In this document: piece after piece, positions 32,684-40,778 of the stretch | Numbering within the stretch: position 1 is the stretch's first letter | How the letters are laid out: each line of letters starts with the position of its first letter | Source: JAICJC01 sp963757605 | GTDB taxonomy: Bacteria; Actinomycetota; Thermoleophilia; Gaiellales; JAICJC01 | Length of the DNA stretch: 64,000 nucleotides | Direction of reading: 5' to 3' | NCBI GenBank assembly: GCA_963757605.1 | Contig: CAVWSF010000003.1 | Coordinates: 558,001 to 622,000 of the forward strand | Made by a program: the position numbers and the translations under genes | The notes under the pieces: model-generated | The model's input: the letters and a program-made list of their open reading frames with translations, nothing else | Told to the model about the DNA's origin: nothing | Databases searched by the model: none

Positions 32684-34074
32684 CCGATTCGCCGGGCGGA
32701 GCGGCGGCCGCGGCCGTCGAGCGGCTCCGCGCGCAGGGCGTCGACACGCTCGTCGTCGCCGGCTGCGACACCTACGGGATCATGCGGGGCAAGCGCGTGC
32801 CGATCGACCAGGCGGCCCGCGCCTTCGGCCACGGGATGGCGATGTGCGACGTCTTCTGGGTCATGCACATCGACGAGGCCGACATCGTCGCCCGCCCGGA
32901 AGGCCACGTCGGCTACTTCCCGACCGAGAAGGAGGGCTACCCCGACATCCTGGCCATGCCCGACCTCGACACGCTCCGGACCGTCCCGTGGCACGAGCGG
33001 ACGGCGCTCGTCCTCGCCGACTTCGCCCACCCCGGCGGCCGCCCGCTCCCGATCGCTCCTCGCGCCGTGCTGCGGCGCGTGGTCGACCGGGCCCGCGAGA
33101 TGGGCTTCGAGCCGCGCTGCGGCGTGGAGCTCGAGTTCTACCTGCTGCGCGAGACGTACTCGTCGCTGCTCGAGCGGCATTCCCGCGACCTCTCCTTCTC
33201 CCACGAGCGCCCTGCCACCTACGGCCTGGTGACGGCCGCGGCGCAGGAGCCGGTCGCGCGCGCGATCCGCGAGGCGATGCTCGAGTACGGGCTCACGATC
33301 GAGGCGTGCAACATGGAGAACGGCCCGGGCCAGTTCGAGATGAACCTGCGCTACGCCGACCCGCTCGCCGCGGCCGACGCGGCCTTCCTCTTCAAGGCCG
33401 GGGTGAAGGAGATCGCCGTCCAGAACGAGCTCGTCGCAACCTTCATGGCCAAGCCGCACCCGGTCTGGTCGGGGAACTCCTGCCACTTCCACCTGAGCCT
33501 GGCCGGCGACGACGGCCGCAACCGCTTCTTCGACGAGGCCGCGCCCAGGGGCATCTCGCAGACGATGCGGCACTTCATCGGCGGCATGCAGGCGACGATG
33601 CGCGAACTCACCGCCGTCCACGCTCCCACCGTCAACTCCTACCGCCGCTACGTGCCCTACTCGTGGGCCGGGACGACGGCGACCTGGGGAGTCGACAACC
33701 GCACCGCGGGCATCCGGGCCGTGCTGGAGGGCGAGGGCGGGACGCGCGTCGAGCACCGCCAGGCGGGCGGCGACGTGAACCCCTACCTGGGCGCCGCCGC
33801 GGCGCTGGCCGCGGGCCTGCACGGCATCGAGCACGCCATCGAGCCCGACGACGCGGTCGAGACGGATGTCTACGCACTCCCGGCGGGCGCCGTCACCGTG
33901 CTCCCGCGCAGCCTCGAGGAGGCGACGCGGCTCCTCGACGCCTCGGCCATGGCGCGCGAGTGGCTGGGCGAGGACCTCGTCTCGTACTATGCCGAGATCA
34001 AGCGGGCCGAGATCGAGGCCTTCGCGCGGACCGTGACCGACTGGGAGATCGCGCGGTACGCCGAGGCGCTGTGA
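32680..34074 (+). CDS. glutamine synthetase-family gamma-glutamyl ligase (PuuA/GlnA-like)
   Basis: A 464-aa ligase of the glutamine synthetase superfamily: metal/glutamate site VELEFYLL, NMENGPGQFEMNLRYADP, SGNSCHFHLSL, NSYRRYVPYSW, WGVDNRTAGIR and GGDVNPYLGAAAA. The sequence belongs with non-canonical GlnA-like enzymes (gamma-glutamylpolyamine or gamma-glutamylanilide synthetases) rather than housekeeping GlnA; the adenylylation tyrosine motif is not seen. It probably glutamylates an amine for degradation, matching the co-translated monooxygenase. The pairing of a BVMO with this ligase is not one I can name. Confidence 0.93.
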   Translation: MTDSPGGAAAAAVERLRAQGVDTLVVAGCDTYGIMRGKRVPIDQAARAFGHGMAMCDVFWVMHIDEADIVARPEGHVGYFPTEKEGYPDILAMPDLDTLRTVPWHERTALVLADFAHPGGRPLPIAPRAVLRRVVDRAREMGFEPRCGVELEFYLLRETYSSLLERHSRDLSFSHERPATYGLVTAAAQEPVARAIREAMLEYGLTIEACNMENGPGQFEMNLRYADPLAAADAAFLFKAGVKEIAVQNELVATFMAKPHPVWSGNSCHFHLSLAGDDGRNRFFDEAAPRGISQTMRHFIGGMQATMRELTAVHAPTVNSYRRYVPYSWAGTTATWGVDNRTAGIRAVLEGEGGTRVEHRQAGGDVNPYLGAAAALAAGLHGIEHAIEPDDAVETDVYALPAGAVTVLPRSLEEATRLLDASAMAREWLGEDLVSYYAEIKRAEIEAFARTVTDWEIARYAEAL

Positions 34075-34086
34075 GCGGGTGAGCCG

Positions 34087-35106
34087 ATGCCATTGGACGG
34101 ATACGGCGTTCTGAGAGGGAAGGCGGTCGACCGCCGCCGGGAGGGGTCGTCGAGCACGCCCCACTTCCAGATCCGCGTCGCCGACGGCGCCGGCACCGAC
34201 TACCGGATCGCCGTCAACGTCAAGTCGCAGGCGTCGCCGTCGGAGCTCCTGTACCTGGTCGACGAGGACTTCCAGCACCCGGTCACGGGCGCCCTCGAGA
34301 CGATCGCCGCCGGCTGGCACGACCTCCAGTCCGCGGCGGGCGGCGCCAGCCTGGACTACGTGCGCGGCAACCTGTTCGACCCTGCGCAGATGCGCTCGCT
34401 CCCGCCCGACGCCGCCGGCCCCGACAACGACCTCGCCGACGTCCTTGACTCCCACGTGATGCGGGCGATCGGCGACCCGTCCGCCGACCTCTACGCCTTC
34501 GGGCAGCGCTGGGGGCCGGAGGACGGCGTGCCCGACAAGGTCTTCGGCTTCGCGCCGGGAAACGGCGTGCACGACATCCACATGAACCAGGGGAACGTCG
34601 CCCAGTTCCGCGGCGACGACGGCGTCTGGCAGGACGGCGGGCTCGCGATCCACTTCCCCTCAGCGTCGCGCTGGGTCGCCATCTTCCTCGCGTTCCAGAG
34701 CCAGGCGTGGCACACCGACGACACGACGGGCCACACGATCGCCGACGCCCCGCCTCCGCCGCCGCCGCTCGCTCCCGACACGGCGACCGCCGTCCAGATC
34801 GTGGCCGCGATGGTGAACCCGGTCGGGCCCGCGCCGGAGCACGAGTCGGTGCTGCTGCTGAACGCCTCACCGGGAGCCGTCGACCTGACCGGGTGGCGGA
34901 TCGCCGACCGGCTCAAGCGCACGTGCGCCGTCCCCGCCCAGACGCTGGCGGCCGGGGAGCTGCTCCGGGTGCAGGTGACCGAGCCGGCGCAGCTCAGCAA
35001 CTCGGGCGGCCTGATCACGCTCCTGGACGCCGCCGGCCTCAAGGTGGCGGGCGTCTCCTACACGGAGGCGGACGCCCACCAGGAGGGCTGGACGCTCACC
35101 TTCTGA
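34087..35106 (+). CDS. DUF2278 (YukJ-like) protein with C-terminal lamin-tail domain
   Basis: A 339-aa two-domain protein. Residues 1-~215 match DUF2278/YukJ (GYGVLRGKAVDRRREGSSST opening, HFQIRVADG, GVHDIHMNQGN, WVAIFLAFQSQAWHTDD). A Pro-rich linker (APPPPPPLAP) leads to a lamin-tail (LTD) immunoglobulin-like domain (SVLLLNASPGAVDLTGWRIA through QEGWTLTF). No signal peptide is seen. Both domains have no firm biochemical function; LTD domains often join nucleases or surface proteins. It follows the ligase gene by 12 bases and may be co-transcribed. Confidence 0.82.
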   Translation: MPLDGYGVLRGKAVDRRREGSSSTPHFQIRVADGAGTDYRIAVNVKSQASPSELLYLVDEDFQHPVTGALETIAAGWHDLQSAAGGASLDYVRGNLFDPAQMRSLPPDAAGPDNDLADVLDSHVMRAIGDPSADLYAFGQRWGPEDGVPDKVFGFAPGNGVHDIHMNQGNVAQFRGDDGVWQDGGLAIHFPSASRWVAIFLAFQSQAWHTDDTTGHTIADAPPPPPPLAPDTATAVQIVAAMVNPVGPAPEHESVLLLNASPGAVDLTGWRIADRLKRTCAVPAQTLAAGELLRVQVTEPAQLSNSGGLITLLDAAGLKVAGVSYTEADAHQEGWTLTF

Positions 35107-35115
35107 GGCTGAATC

Positions 35116-35154
35116 GACGGTTCACCCGTCGCTGAACTGTCACCGCGGTAGGCT
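35116..35154 (+). promoter_or_regulatory. inverted repeat and leaderless -10 before ArsR-type gene
   Basis: GACGGTTCA (35116-35124) and TGAACTGTC (35133-35141) form a 9-bp inverted repeat with one mismatch. TAGGCT (35149-35154) lies six bases before the ATG at 35161. The repeat is well placed to be the operator of the regulator that follows. Confidence 0.55.
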
Positions 35155-35160
35155 GCGGCC

Positions 35161-35847
35161 ATGCTCGCAGAGACAGACATCGCCGCGGTCGGCGCCCTGA
35201 TCGGCGACCGCGCCCGGGCCTCGATGCTGAACGCGCTGATGGGCGGCGCGCCGATGTCCGCGGGCGAGCTGGCCCGGGTCGGCGGCGTCTCGCCGTCCGG
35301 CGCCACCGCTCACCTGCGCCGCCTGCGCGAGGGCGGGCTCGTGGTCGACGAGGCCGCCGGCCGCCAGCGCGTGTTCCGGCTTTCGAGCCCGGAGCTGGCC
35401 GAGGCGCTCGAGGCGCTCGCCCTGGTCGCGCCGCCGCTTCCGGTGCGTGGCCTACGGGAGGCCCGGGCGCTCGGCGCGCTGAAGCGGGCCCGCACCTGCT
35501 ACGACCACCTGGCGGGCGAGCTCGGCGTCGCCGTCACAGACGCGCTCGTCGAGCGCGAGATCCTGGAGCACGACGCCGGCGAGTTCGCCGTGACGGGCTC
35601 GGGCCGCGCCTGGTTGCAGCAGCTCGGGCTCGACCTGGAGGCGCTGCGGCGGACGCGGCGCAGCTTCGCCCGCGGCTGCGTGGACTGGACCGAGCGGCGG
35701 CCCCACGTGGCCGGCTCGCTCGGCGCCGCGATCGCGGCCACGTTCTTCAGCCGCGGGTGGGTGCGCCGCCGCCCCGGCGGCCGCGCCGTCGAGGTCACGG
35801 CCGCCGGGGCCGAGTGGCTCGAGCGCACCCTCGGGATCGGGCGCTGA
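35161..35847 (+). CDS. ArsR-type winged-helix regulator, long form
   Basis: A 228-aa regulator with an N-terminal ArsR/HTH_20 domain: ALIGDRARASMLNALMGGAP, recognition helix SPSGATAHLRRLREGGLV, and wing AAGRQRVFRLSSPE. A ~120-residue C-terminal domain follows (RTCYDHLAGELGVAVTDALV, RRTRRSFARGCVDWTERRPH), the layout of the KmtR/YdfF-like long ArsR proteins, where C-terminal histidines and cysteines can bind metal or a ligand. It has two cysteines and several histidines there. Leaderless start at 35161, six bases after TAGGCT. Confidence 0.9.
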   Translation: MLAETDIAAVGALIGDRARASMLNALMGGAPMSAGELARVGGVSPSGATAHLRRLREGGLVVDEAAGRQRVFRLSSPELAEALEALALVAPPLPVRGLREARALGALKRARTCYDHLAGELGVAVTDALVEREILEHDAGEFAVTGSGRAWLQQLGLDLEALRRTRRSFARGCVDWTERRPHVAGSLGAAIAATFFSRGWVRRRPGGRAVEVTAAGAEWLERTLGIGR

Positions 35848-35849
35848 AT

Positions 35850-36518
35850 TCACTCCTTCGGCTTGCGCTCGACGGATCCGATGTCGCACGCGCCGCCCTG
35901 TGGCCGCATGATCCCGCGCTGATCCGTGGAGCCCGATGTGCACAGCACCCCAGGGGCTCCGACCGGGATGACGTTCACCGCCGGACTCGTCGGGCGGGGC
36001 ACCATGGTTCGGGTCTTGCCGCCGTAGCTGCCGAGCACCTTCAGCATCGGGTCGATCGGCGTCGACGTGCCGACGAGATCGGTGGATACCGCCGTGAACG
36101 AGCACGGCGGCGACCCCGGATGGGCGGTGGTGCCAACGAGGTTGTAGCCCCCCGAGGCGATCGATCCCCCACAATCTGACCGAGCCGTTCCGCCGTTCGT
36201 GTTGGCGGCCAGGATCGTGCCGCGCAGGCTCGTAGTGCCGATGGTGGACCGGGCGAGCACCGGCATTGCGGCGCCGGCGTCGATCTCGATCCCGCCCGCC
36301 CCTGATGACGAGGCGTTGTCGTCGATCGTCGAGTCTCGGATGTAGGCCTCTCCGGAAGTGATCCGGATGCCGGTGCCGCTGTTCGAGCTGACAGTGCTCG
36401 TGTCCACGCTGGCGTTGCTCTCGGTCACGATCCCGGATCCACCGTTGTTCGTGACGCGTGATCTGGCCATCACCAACGTGCCGCGATTCAGGATGTCGCC
36501 CGTTTGACATGTGACCAT
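35850..36518 (-). pseudogene. C-terminal fragment of a parallel beta-helix (choice-of-anchor Q) surface protein
   Basis: About 215 codons remain of a right-handed beta-helix protein: RGTLVMARSRVTNNGGSGIV, short N-x-A/S-T-V-x-x-N repeats, GGYNLVG and the choice-of-anchor-Q ending (RGIMRPQGGACDIGSVE). Normal members have a signal peptide and many more repeats before this point; here the sequence stops abruptly at the ArsR promoter on the other strand. The possible ATG at 36518 lies inside the ArsR operator palindrome. I read it as a 5'-truncated remnant; expression as a short protein is not excluded. Confidence 0.7.
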
Positions 36519-36533
36519 ATGGTCACCTATACT
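36504..36533 (+). promoter_or_regulatory. consensus promoter with embedded perfect palindrome (ArsR operator)
   Basis: TTGACA (36504-36509) and TATACT (36528-36533) are 18 bases apart, close to the housekeeping consensus. The spacer contains the perfect 16-bp palindrome GTGACCATATGGTCAC (36511-36526). The GTG of the ArsR gene starts seven bases after the -10 box. The repressor is expected to shut off its own leaderless transcript. Confidence 0.85.
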
Positions 36534-36540
36534 CGGCCTC

Positions 36541-36858
36541 GTGGACGACGACCGGGTGTTCAAGGCGCTGGCGGATCCGACCCGCAGGCATCTGCTCGAC
36601 CGGCTCTTCGAGCGCGACGGGCGGACGCTGACCGAGCTCGAGTCCGAGCTCGAGATGACCCGCTTCGGCGTGATGAAGCACTTGCGCCTCCTGGAGGAGG
36701 CCGGGCTCGTCGTCGCGCGCAGGCAGGGCCGGGAGAAGCTCCATTTCCTGAACCCGGTCCCGATCCGGCTGATCCACGACCGCTGGATCGACAAGTTCAC
36801 CGAGCACCGCGTCGCGGCGCTCGCCGATCTCAAGAGCGAACTGGAGGAGAGCGCATGA
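36541..36858 (+). CDS. ArsR-family repressor paired with SRPBCC protein
   Basis: A 105-aa winged-helix repressor: VFKALADPTRRHLLDRLFER opening, recognition helix ELEMTRFGVMKHLRLLEEAG, wing RRQGREKLHFLNPVPI and the ending RWIDKFTEHRVAALADLK. This is the ArsR subtype that sits upstream of AHSA1/SRPBCC genes in actinobacteria; it lacks the arsenic-binding CxC. The frame is open upstream to 36511, but the GTG at 36541 is chosen because a consensus promoter ends seven bases before it. The stop overlaps the partner gene (ATGA). Confidence 0.93.
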   Translation: MDDDRVFKALADPTRRHLLDRLFERDGRTLTELESELEMTRFGVMKHLRLLEEAGLVVARRQGREKLHFLNPVPIRLIHDRWIDKFTEHRVAALADLKSELEESA

Positions 36859-37298
36859 CGACCGCCACCGCGCAGACGACGCAGGTCTACCAGATCTTCA
36901 TCAAGGCCACCCCGGAGCAGATCTGGGAGGCGATCACGACGCCGGCGTTCACGGCCCGCTATTTCCACGGGGCCCGGATCCAGGTGACGGCGGACCACTA
37001 CGAGTCGAATGGGCCAAACGGCGAGACATGGGGCGACGAGCCCGTGTTCGAGTTCGACGCGCCGCGGCGGCTCGTGCACCAGTGGCGCTCGCTCTACGAC
37101 CCGGACCTCGCCGCGGAGCAGGCGAGCCGCGTCACGTGGGAGATCACGGATCAGGACGACGGCACGTGCCTGCTCACGGTCACGCACGACCGCCTGGAAG
37201 GCGCGCTGAAGACGGCCGCCAGCGTCGCCGGGCCGGGCTGGATGGGCGTGCTGAGCAGCCTGAAGACGCTGCTCGAGACCGGCGAGCCGCTCACTTAA
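36855..37298 (+). CDS. SRPBCC / AHSA1-like (activator of Hsp90 ATPase homologue) protein
   Basis: A 147-aa START-like domain protein: VYQIFIKATPEQIWEAITTP opening, YFHGARIQV, the loop FEFDAPRRLVHQWRSLYDPD and the ending GWMGVLSSLKTLLETGEPL. Such proteins form a hydrophobic pocket; the bacterial role is unknown, but the gene is usually paired with an ArsR repressor as here. The start overlaps the repressor stop by four bases. A perfect GC-rich hairpin follows. Confidence 0.92.
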   Translation: MTTATAQTTQVYQIFIKATPEQIWEAITTPAFTARYFHGARIQVTADHYESNGPNGETWGDEPVFEFDAPRRLVHQWRSLYDPDLAAEQASRVTWEITDQDDGTCLLTVTHDRLEGALKTAASVAGPGWMGVLSSLKTLLETGEPLT

Positions 37299-37300
37299 GC

Positions 37301-37328
37301 GCGGGGGGAACCCAGGGGTTCCCCCCGC
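37301..37328 (+). terminator. GC-rich terminator hairpin
   Basis: GCGGGGGGAACC pairs with GGTTCCCCCCGC around a 4-nt loop, three bases after the SRPBCC stop codon. No T-tract follows. The rest of the gap to 37553 holds the short palindrome CCGGGGTCTGACCCCGG (37453-37469) and the next promoter; nothing else is seen. Confidence 0.7.
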
Positions 37329-37540
37329 GGGCCCCCTCCTGAATGGGTGGCGCCGTGTTTGGTGCGCGCCGGCGGAGAACGCGGTCTTCGCCGGCGCCAC
37401 GAACCGTGGGTCCACATGTCATGGACTCGCAACGATTTTCCGCGGCGATGAACCGGGGTCTGACCCCGGCGGGCCTCCGTTGTGAACACTTCACGCGCGT
37501 GTGACGCTTTGCGCGAAATCGTGACCGTCACCCGGCTCGG

Positions 37541-37546
37541 TACGCT
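37541..37546 (+). promoter_or_regulatory. -10 box of the YcaQ-like gene, leaderless
   Basis: TACGCT lies seven bases before the GTG at 37554 and supports that start over the upstream in-frame GTG at 37482. Confidence 0.45.
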
Positions 37547-37553
37547 GCAGCAC

Positions 37554-38654
37554 GTGTCCGCGCACCGCCTGAGCCGCACCGAGGCCCGGCGCATCGCGAT
37601 CCGCGCGCAGCTCCTCGACGCGCGCCGCCCGGACGACCTGCTCTCCATGGTGGAGCACCTGACGCTGCTTCAGGTCGACCCGACCGCCGCGATCGCGCCG
37701 AGCGCCGACCTCGTCGCCTGGAGCCGGCTCGGATCGGCGTACCGGCCCGAGCACCTGAAGCAGGCGCTCGAGGACGACCGGACGCTCTTCGAGCACAACG
37801 CGACGATCCGGCCGATGGCCGACCTGGGGCTCTTCTTCGCCGGCGGCCTCGACGGCTGGACGAGCTACGACCGCCCGCGCGACTGGGTGCGCGACAACGA
37901 CTCGTTCCGCCGCGACATCCTGGAGAGGCTGCGCGACTCCGGGCCGCTCACCTCGCGCGACATCCCCGACACCTGCACGGTGCCGTGGGCCTCGACCGGG
38001 TGGACGCACAACCGCAACGTCACGCAGCTGCTCGAGTACCTCATGCTCCGCGGCGAGGTGGCGATCTCGGGCCGGGTCGGCCGCGAGCGGGCGTGGGACC
38101 TGCCCGAGCGCGTCTATCCGGCGGGCGCGGTCATCCCGCCGGTCGAGGAGGCGCGCCGGATCCGGAACGAGCGCCGGCTTCGGGCCCTCGGCATCGCCCG
38201 CGCGAAGACGACCGGGATGCCGGTCGAGCCGATCGACGTCGGTGACGCCGGCGAGCCCGCGGCCGTCGAGGGGACGACCGGGGAGTGGCGGGTCGACCCG
38301 GCCGCGCTCGGGGGCGGCTTCGAGGGCCGCACCGCCCTGCTCTCCCCGTTCGACCGCCTGATCCACGACCGCGCCCGCGCGCAGGGGATCTTCGACTTCG
38401 AGTACATCCTCGAGATGTACAAGCCGGCGGCCAAGCGCCGATGGGGCTACTTCGCCCTCCCAATCCTGCACGGCGACCGCCTCGTCGGGAAGCTGGACGC
38501 GGCCGCCGACCGCAAGGCCGGCGTCCTGCGCGTGAACGCGATTCACGAGGACGTGAAGTTCACGAAGCCGATCGCGAAGGCCGTGCGCGCCGAGATCGAG
38601 GATCTGGCCGGGTGGCTCGGGCTCGCGTCTATGATCCCCCGCAGCAACCGGTAA
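37554..38654 (+). CDS. YcaQ/AlkZ-like DNA glycosylase (winged-helix HTH_42 protein)
   Basis: A 366-aa protein of the HTH_42 superfamily: VSAHRLSRTEARRIAIRAQL, MVEHLTLLQVDPTAAIAPSA, LRGEVAISGRVGRERAWDLP and LLSPFDRLIHDRARAQGIFD. The LQVDP stretch carries the Q-x-D motif of the YcaQ branch, which unhooks interstrand crosslinks and removes alkylated bases; AlkZ/azinomycin-type enzymes have QxQ instead. The GTG at 37554, seven bases after TACGCT (37541-37546), is preferred over the upstream GTG at 37482. Near-by genes do not form an obvious antibiotic cluster. Confidence 0.88.
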   Translation: MSAHRLSRTEARRIAIRAQLLDARRPDDLLSMVEHLTLLQVDPTAAIAPSADLVAWSRLGSAYRPEHLKQALEDDRTLFEHNATIRPMADLGLFFAGGLDGWTSYDRPRDWVRDNDSFRRDILERLRDSGPLTSRDIPDTCTVPWASTGWTHNRNVTQLLEYLMLRGEVAISGRVGRERAWDLPERVYPAGAVIPPVEEARRIRNERRLRALGIARAKTTGMPVEPIDVGDAGEPAAVEGTTGEWRVDPAALGGGFEGRTALLSPFDRLIHDRARAQGIFDFEYILEMYKPAAKRRWGYFALPILHGDRLVGKLDAAADRKAGVLRVNAIHEDVKFTKPIAKAVRAEIEDLAGWLGLASMIPRSNR

Positions 38655-38677
38655 CGCCGATCCCCGAAGGAGCGGAG

Positions 38678-38791
38678 ATGCGCGCAGCTGTCATGTCCAT
38701 CGAGAAGGCCTTTATGACCTGTTCGGAGGGTATGGCACGTGCTTCGCAGACTGGTGAACCTGGGGATCCTGGCGCATGTAGACGCCGGTAA
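38678..38791 (+). CDS. 37-aa leader ORF overlapping the Tet-like GTPase start
   Basis: A short frame starting MRAAVMSIEKAFMTCSEGMA and ending in TAA at 38789-38791. It has a better ribosome site (GAAGGAGCGGAG directly before the ATG) than most genes in the window. It runs across and beyond the GTG start of the downstream GTPase gene (38739) in another frame. Translated leaders of this kind control several ribosome-targeting resistance genes. It may attenuate or couple expression of the GTPase; the peptide itself has no recognisable domain. Confidence 0.5.
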   Translation: MRAAVMSIEKAFMTCSEGMARASQTGEPGDPGACRRR

Positions 38792-40769
38792 GACAACACT
38801 CACAGAGCGACTCCTCTTCTCGGCCGGAGCGATCGACGAGATCGGTCGCGTCGACGACGGCACGACACGGACGGACACGCTCGCGCTGGAGCGGCAGCGC
38901 GGCATCACGATCAAGTCCGCGGTGGTCTCGTTCCGCATCGGCGACGTCACGGTCAACCTGATCGACACGCCGGGCCACCCGGACTTCATCGCCGAGGTGG
39001 AGCGCGTGCTGGGCGTGCTCGACGGGGCCGTGCTGGTGATCTCGGCCGTGGAGGGAGTCCAGCCGCAGACGCGCATCCTGATGCGCGCGCTCCAGCGGCT
39101 CCGCGTCCCGACCCTCCTCTTCGTCAACAAGATCGACCGCCGGGGCGCGGGCGACGAGCGCGTGCTGGCGGCGATCGCCGACCGGCTGACGCCTGCGATC
39201 GTGGCGATGGGTGCCGTGCGCGACATCGGGACCCGAACCGCCCGCTCCGACGCGTACCCGCCGGATGATCCGGCTTTCGCCGCACGGCTCGGCGCGGCGC
39301 TCGCCGACCACGACGACGCACTTCTCGCCGCATACGTCGAGGGGGACGGCGAGGTCTCGCCGGCGCGGCTGCGGGCGGCGCTCGCGGAGCAGACCGCACG
39401 TACCGACATGCACCCGGTCTTCTTCGGCTCGGCCGCGACGGGCGCCGGGGTCGACTCGCTGATGCAGGGGATCGCCGAGCTGATGCCGTCCGCCCGCCGA
39501 CACGTCGACGATCCGGTCTCGGGCAGCGTGTTCAAGGTCGAGCGGGGAGCGGCGGGCGAGAAGATCGCGCTGGTGCGGATGTTCTCGGGGACGCTGCGGA
39601 TCCGCGATCGAGTTCCCGTCGGAGGCAGTGGCGCCGAGGGGAAGGTGACGGGTCTCGAGGTCTTCGCCGACGGCGCCGCCGACCGCCGAGACGCCGTCAC
39701 GGCCGGCGAGATCGGCCGGCTCTGGGGGCTGCCGGACGCCCGCATCGGCGACGCGCTCGGCGACCCGAGCACGGCCGCGGCCGAGCACCACTTCGCCCCG
39801 CCGACGCTCGAGGTCGTCGTCCTCCCCACCCTCCCTGCCGACCCGGGCGCGCTCCGCACGGCGCTCGCCCAGCTGGCCGAGCAGGATCCGCTCATCGCGG
39901 TGCGCCAGGACGACATCCGGCGGGAGATCTCGCTCTCGCTCTACGGCGAGGTGCAGAAGGAGGTCATCGAGGCGACGCTCGAGGCCGACTACGGCCTGAG
40001 GGTCGCCTTCCGCGAGACGACGACCATCTGCATTGAGCGACCGGCTGCCACGGGGGCGGCCGTCGAGCGCCTGCACGAGCCATCGAACCCGTTCCTGGCA
40101 ACCGTCGGCCTGCGGATCGAGCCGGCGGCCCCCGGATCCGGCGTGACGTTCCGGCGAGACGCGGTCGAGCTGGGCTCGATGCCGCTCGCGTTCTTCCGCG
40201 TCGTCGAAGAGGTGGTGCACGAGAGCCTGCGGCAGGGCCTGCGCGGGTGGCAGGTGACCGACTGCACGGTGACGATGACGCACTCCGGCTACCTCGGAAA
40301 GCACGGGCATGGCCACCAGTACTTCAGCAAGAGCCTGTCGAGCACCGGCGAGGACTTCCGCAAGCTGACGCCGCTCGTCGTGATGACCGCGCTCCGCCGG
40401 GCCGGCACCGTGGTCTGTGAGCCGATCGAGCGGTTCCGCCTCGACGCGCCGGCCGACACCCTCGGGTCGCTCCTCCCGGTGCTCGCGCGGCTTGGCGGCG
40501 TGCCCGAAGCGCCGGTTGCCGACGGATCGTCGTGCACGGTGCACGGCGACGTCCCCGCGGCCCAGACCAACGAGCTCCGCCGCCGCCTGCCGGCCCTGAC
40601 ACGGGGCGAGGGCGTCCTCGAAGTCGGCTTCGACCGCTACGAGCCCGTCGGCGGCCGGCCGCCGGCGCGGCCGCGGACGGACGACAACCCGCTCGACCGC
40701 AAGCAGTACCTGCTGCGCGTGAACCGGCTGCGGACGCCGGCGGGCGTGAGATCGGAGCGCCTCGGGTAA
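38739..40769 (+). CDS. Tet(M)/OtrA-like ribosomal protection GTPase
   Basis: A 676-aa EF-G-like translational GTPase: G1 AHVDAGKTTL, G2 ERQRGITI, G3 DTPGH, G4 NKID, then EF-G domains II-V. The domain IV end reads SLSSTGEDFRKLTPLVVMTA, where Tet(M) has YSPVST before the same DFR-L-P block, so loop III at the drug site is of the actinobacterial OtrA type rather than Tet(M). It could remove tetracycline-like drugs from the ribosome or act as a housekeeping variant factor. The GTG at 38739 has GGAGGG eight bases upstream and lies inside a leader ORF. Confidence 0.92.
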   Translation: MLRRLVNLGILAHVDAGKTTLTERLLFSAGAIDEIGRVDDGTTRTDTLALERQRGITIKSAVVSFRIGDVTVNLIDTPGHPDFIAEVERVLGVLDGAVLVISAVEGVQPQTRILMRALQRLRVPTLLFVNKIDRRGAGDERVLAAIADRLTPAIVAMGAVRDIGTRTARSDAYPPDDPAFAARLGAALADHDDALLAAYVEGDGEVSPARLRAALAEQTARTDMHPVFFGSAATGAGVDSLMQGIAELMPSARRHVDDPVSGSVFKVERGAAGEKIALVRMFSGTLRIRDRVPVGGSGAEGKVTGLEVFADGAADRRDAVTAGEIGRLWGLPDARIGDALGDPSTAAAEHHFAPPTLEVVVLPTLPADPGALRTALAQLAEQDPLIAVRQDDIRREISLSLYGEVQKEVIEATLEADYGLRVAFRETTTICIERPAATGAAVERLHEPSNPFLATVGLRIEPAAPGSGVTFRRDAVELGSMPLAFFRVVEEVVHESLRQGLRGWQVTDCTVTMTHSGYLGKHGHGHQYFSKSLSSTGEDFRKLTPLVVMTALRRAGTVVCEPIERFRLDAPADTLGSLLPVLARLGGVPEAPVADGSSCTVHGDVPAAQTNELRRRLPALTRGEGVLEVGFDRYEPVGGRPPARPRTDDNPLDRKQYLLRVNRLRTPAGVRSERLG

Positions 40770-40778
40770 CGACAGGGA

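Noticed and set aside
32680..34074. Housekeeping glutamine synthetase glnA
   Set aside because: The motifs match the superfamily, but the adenylylation tyrosine motif is missing and the genomic partner is a monooxygenase, so a gamma-glutamyl ligase is more likely.
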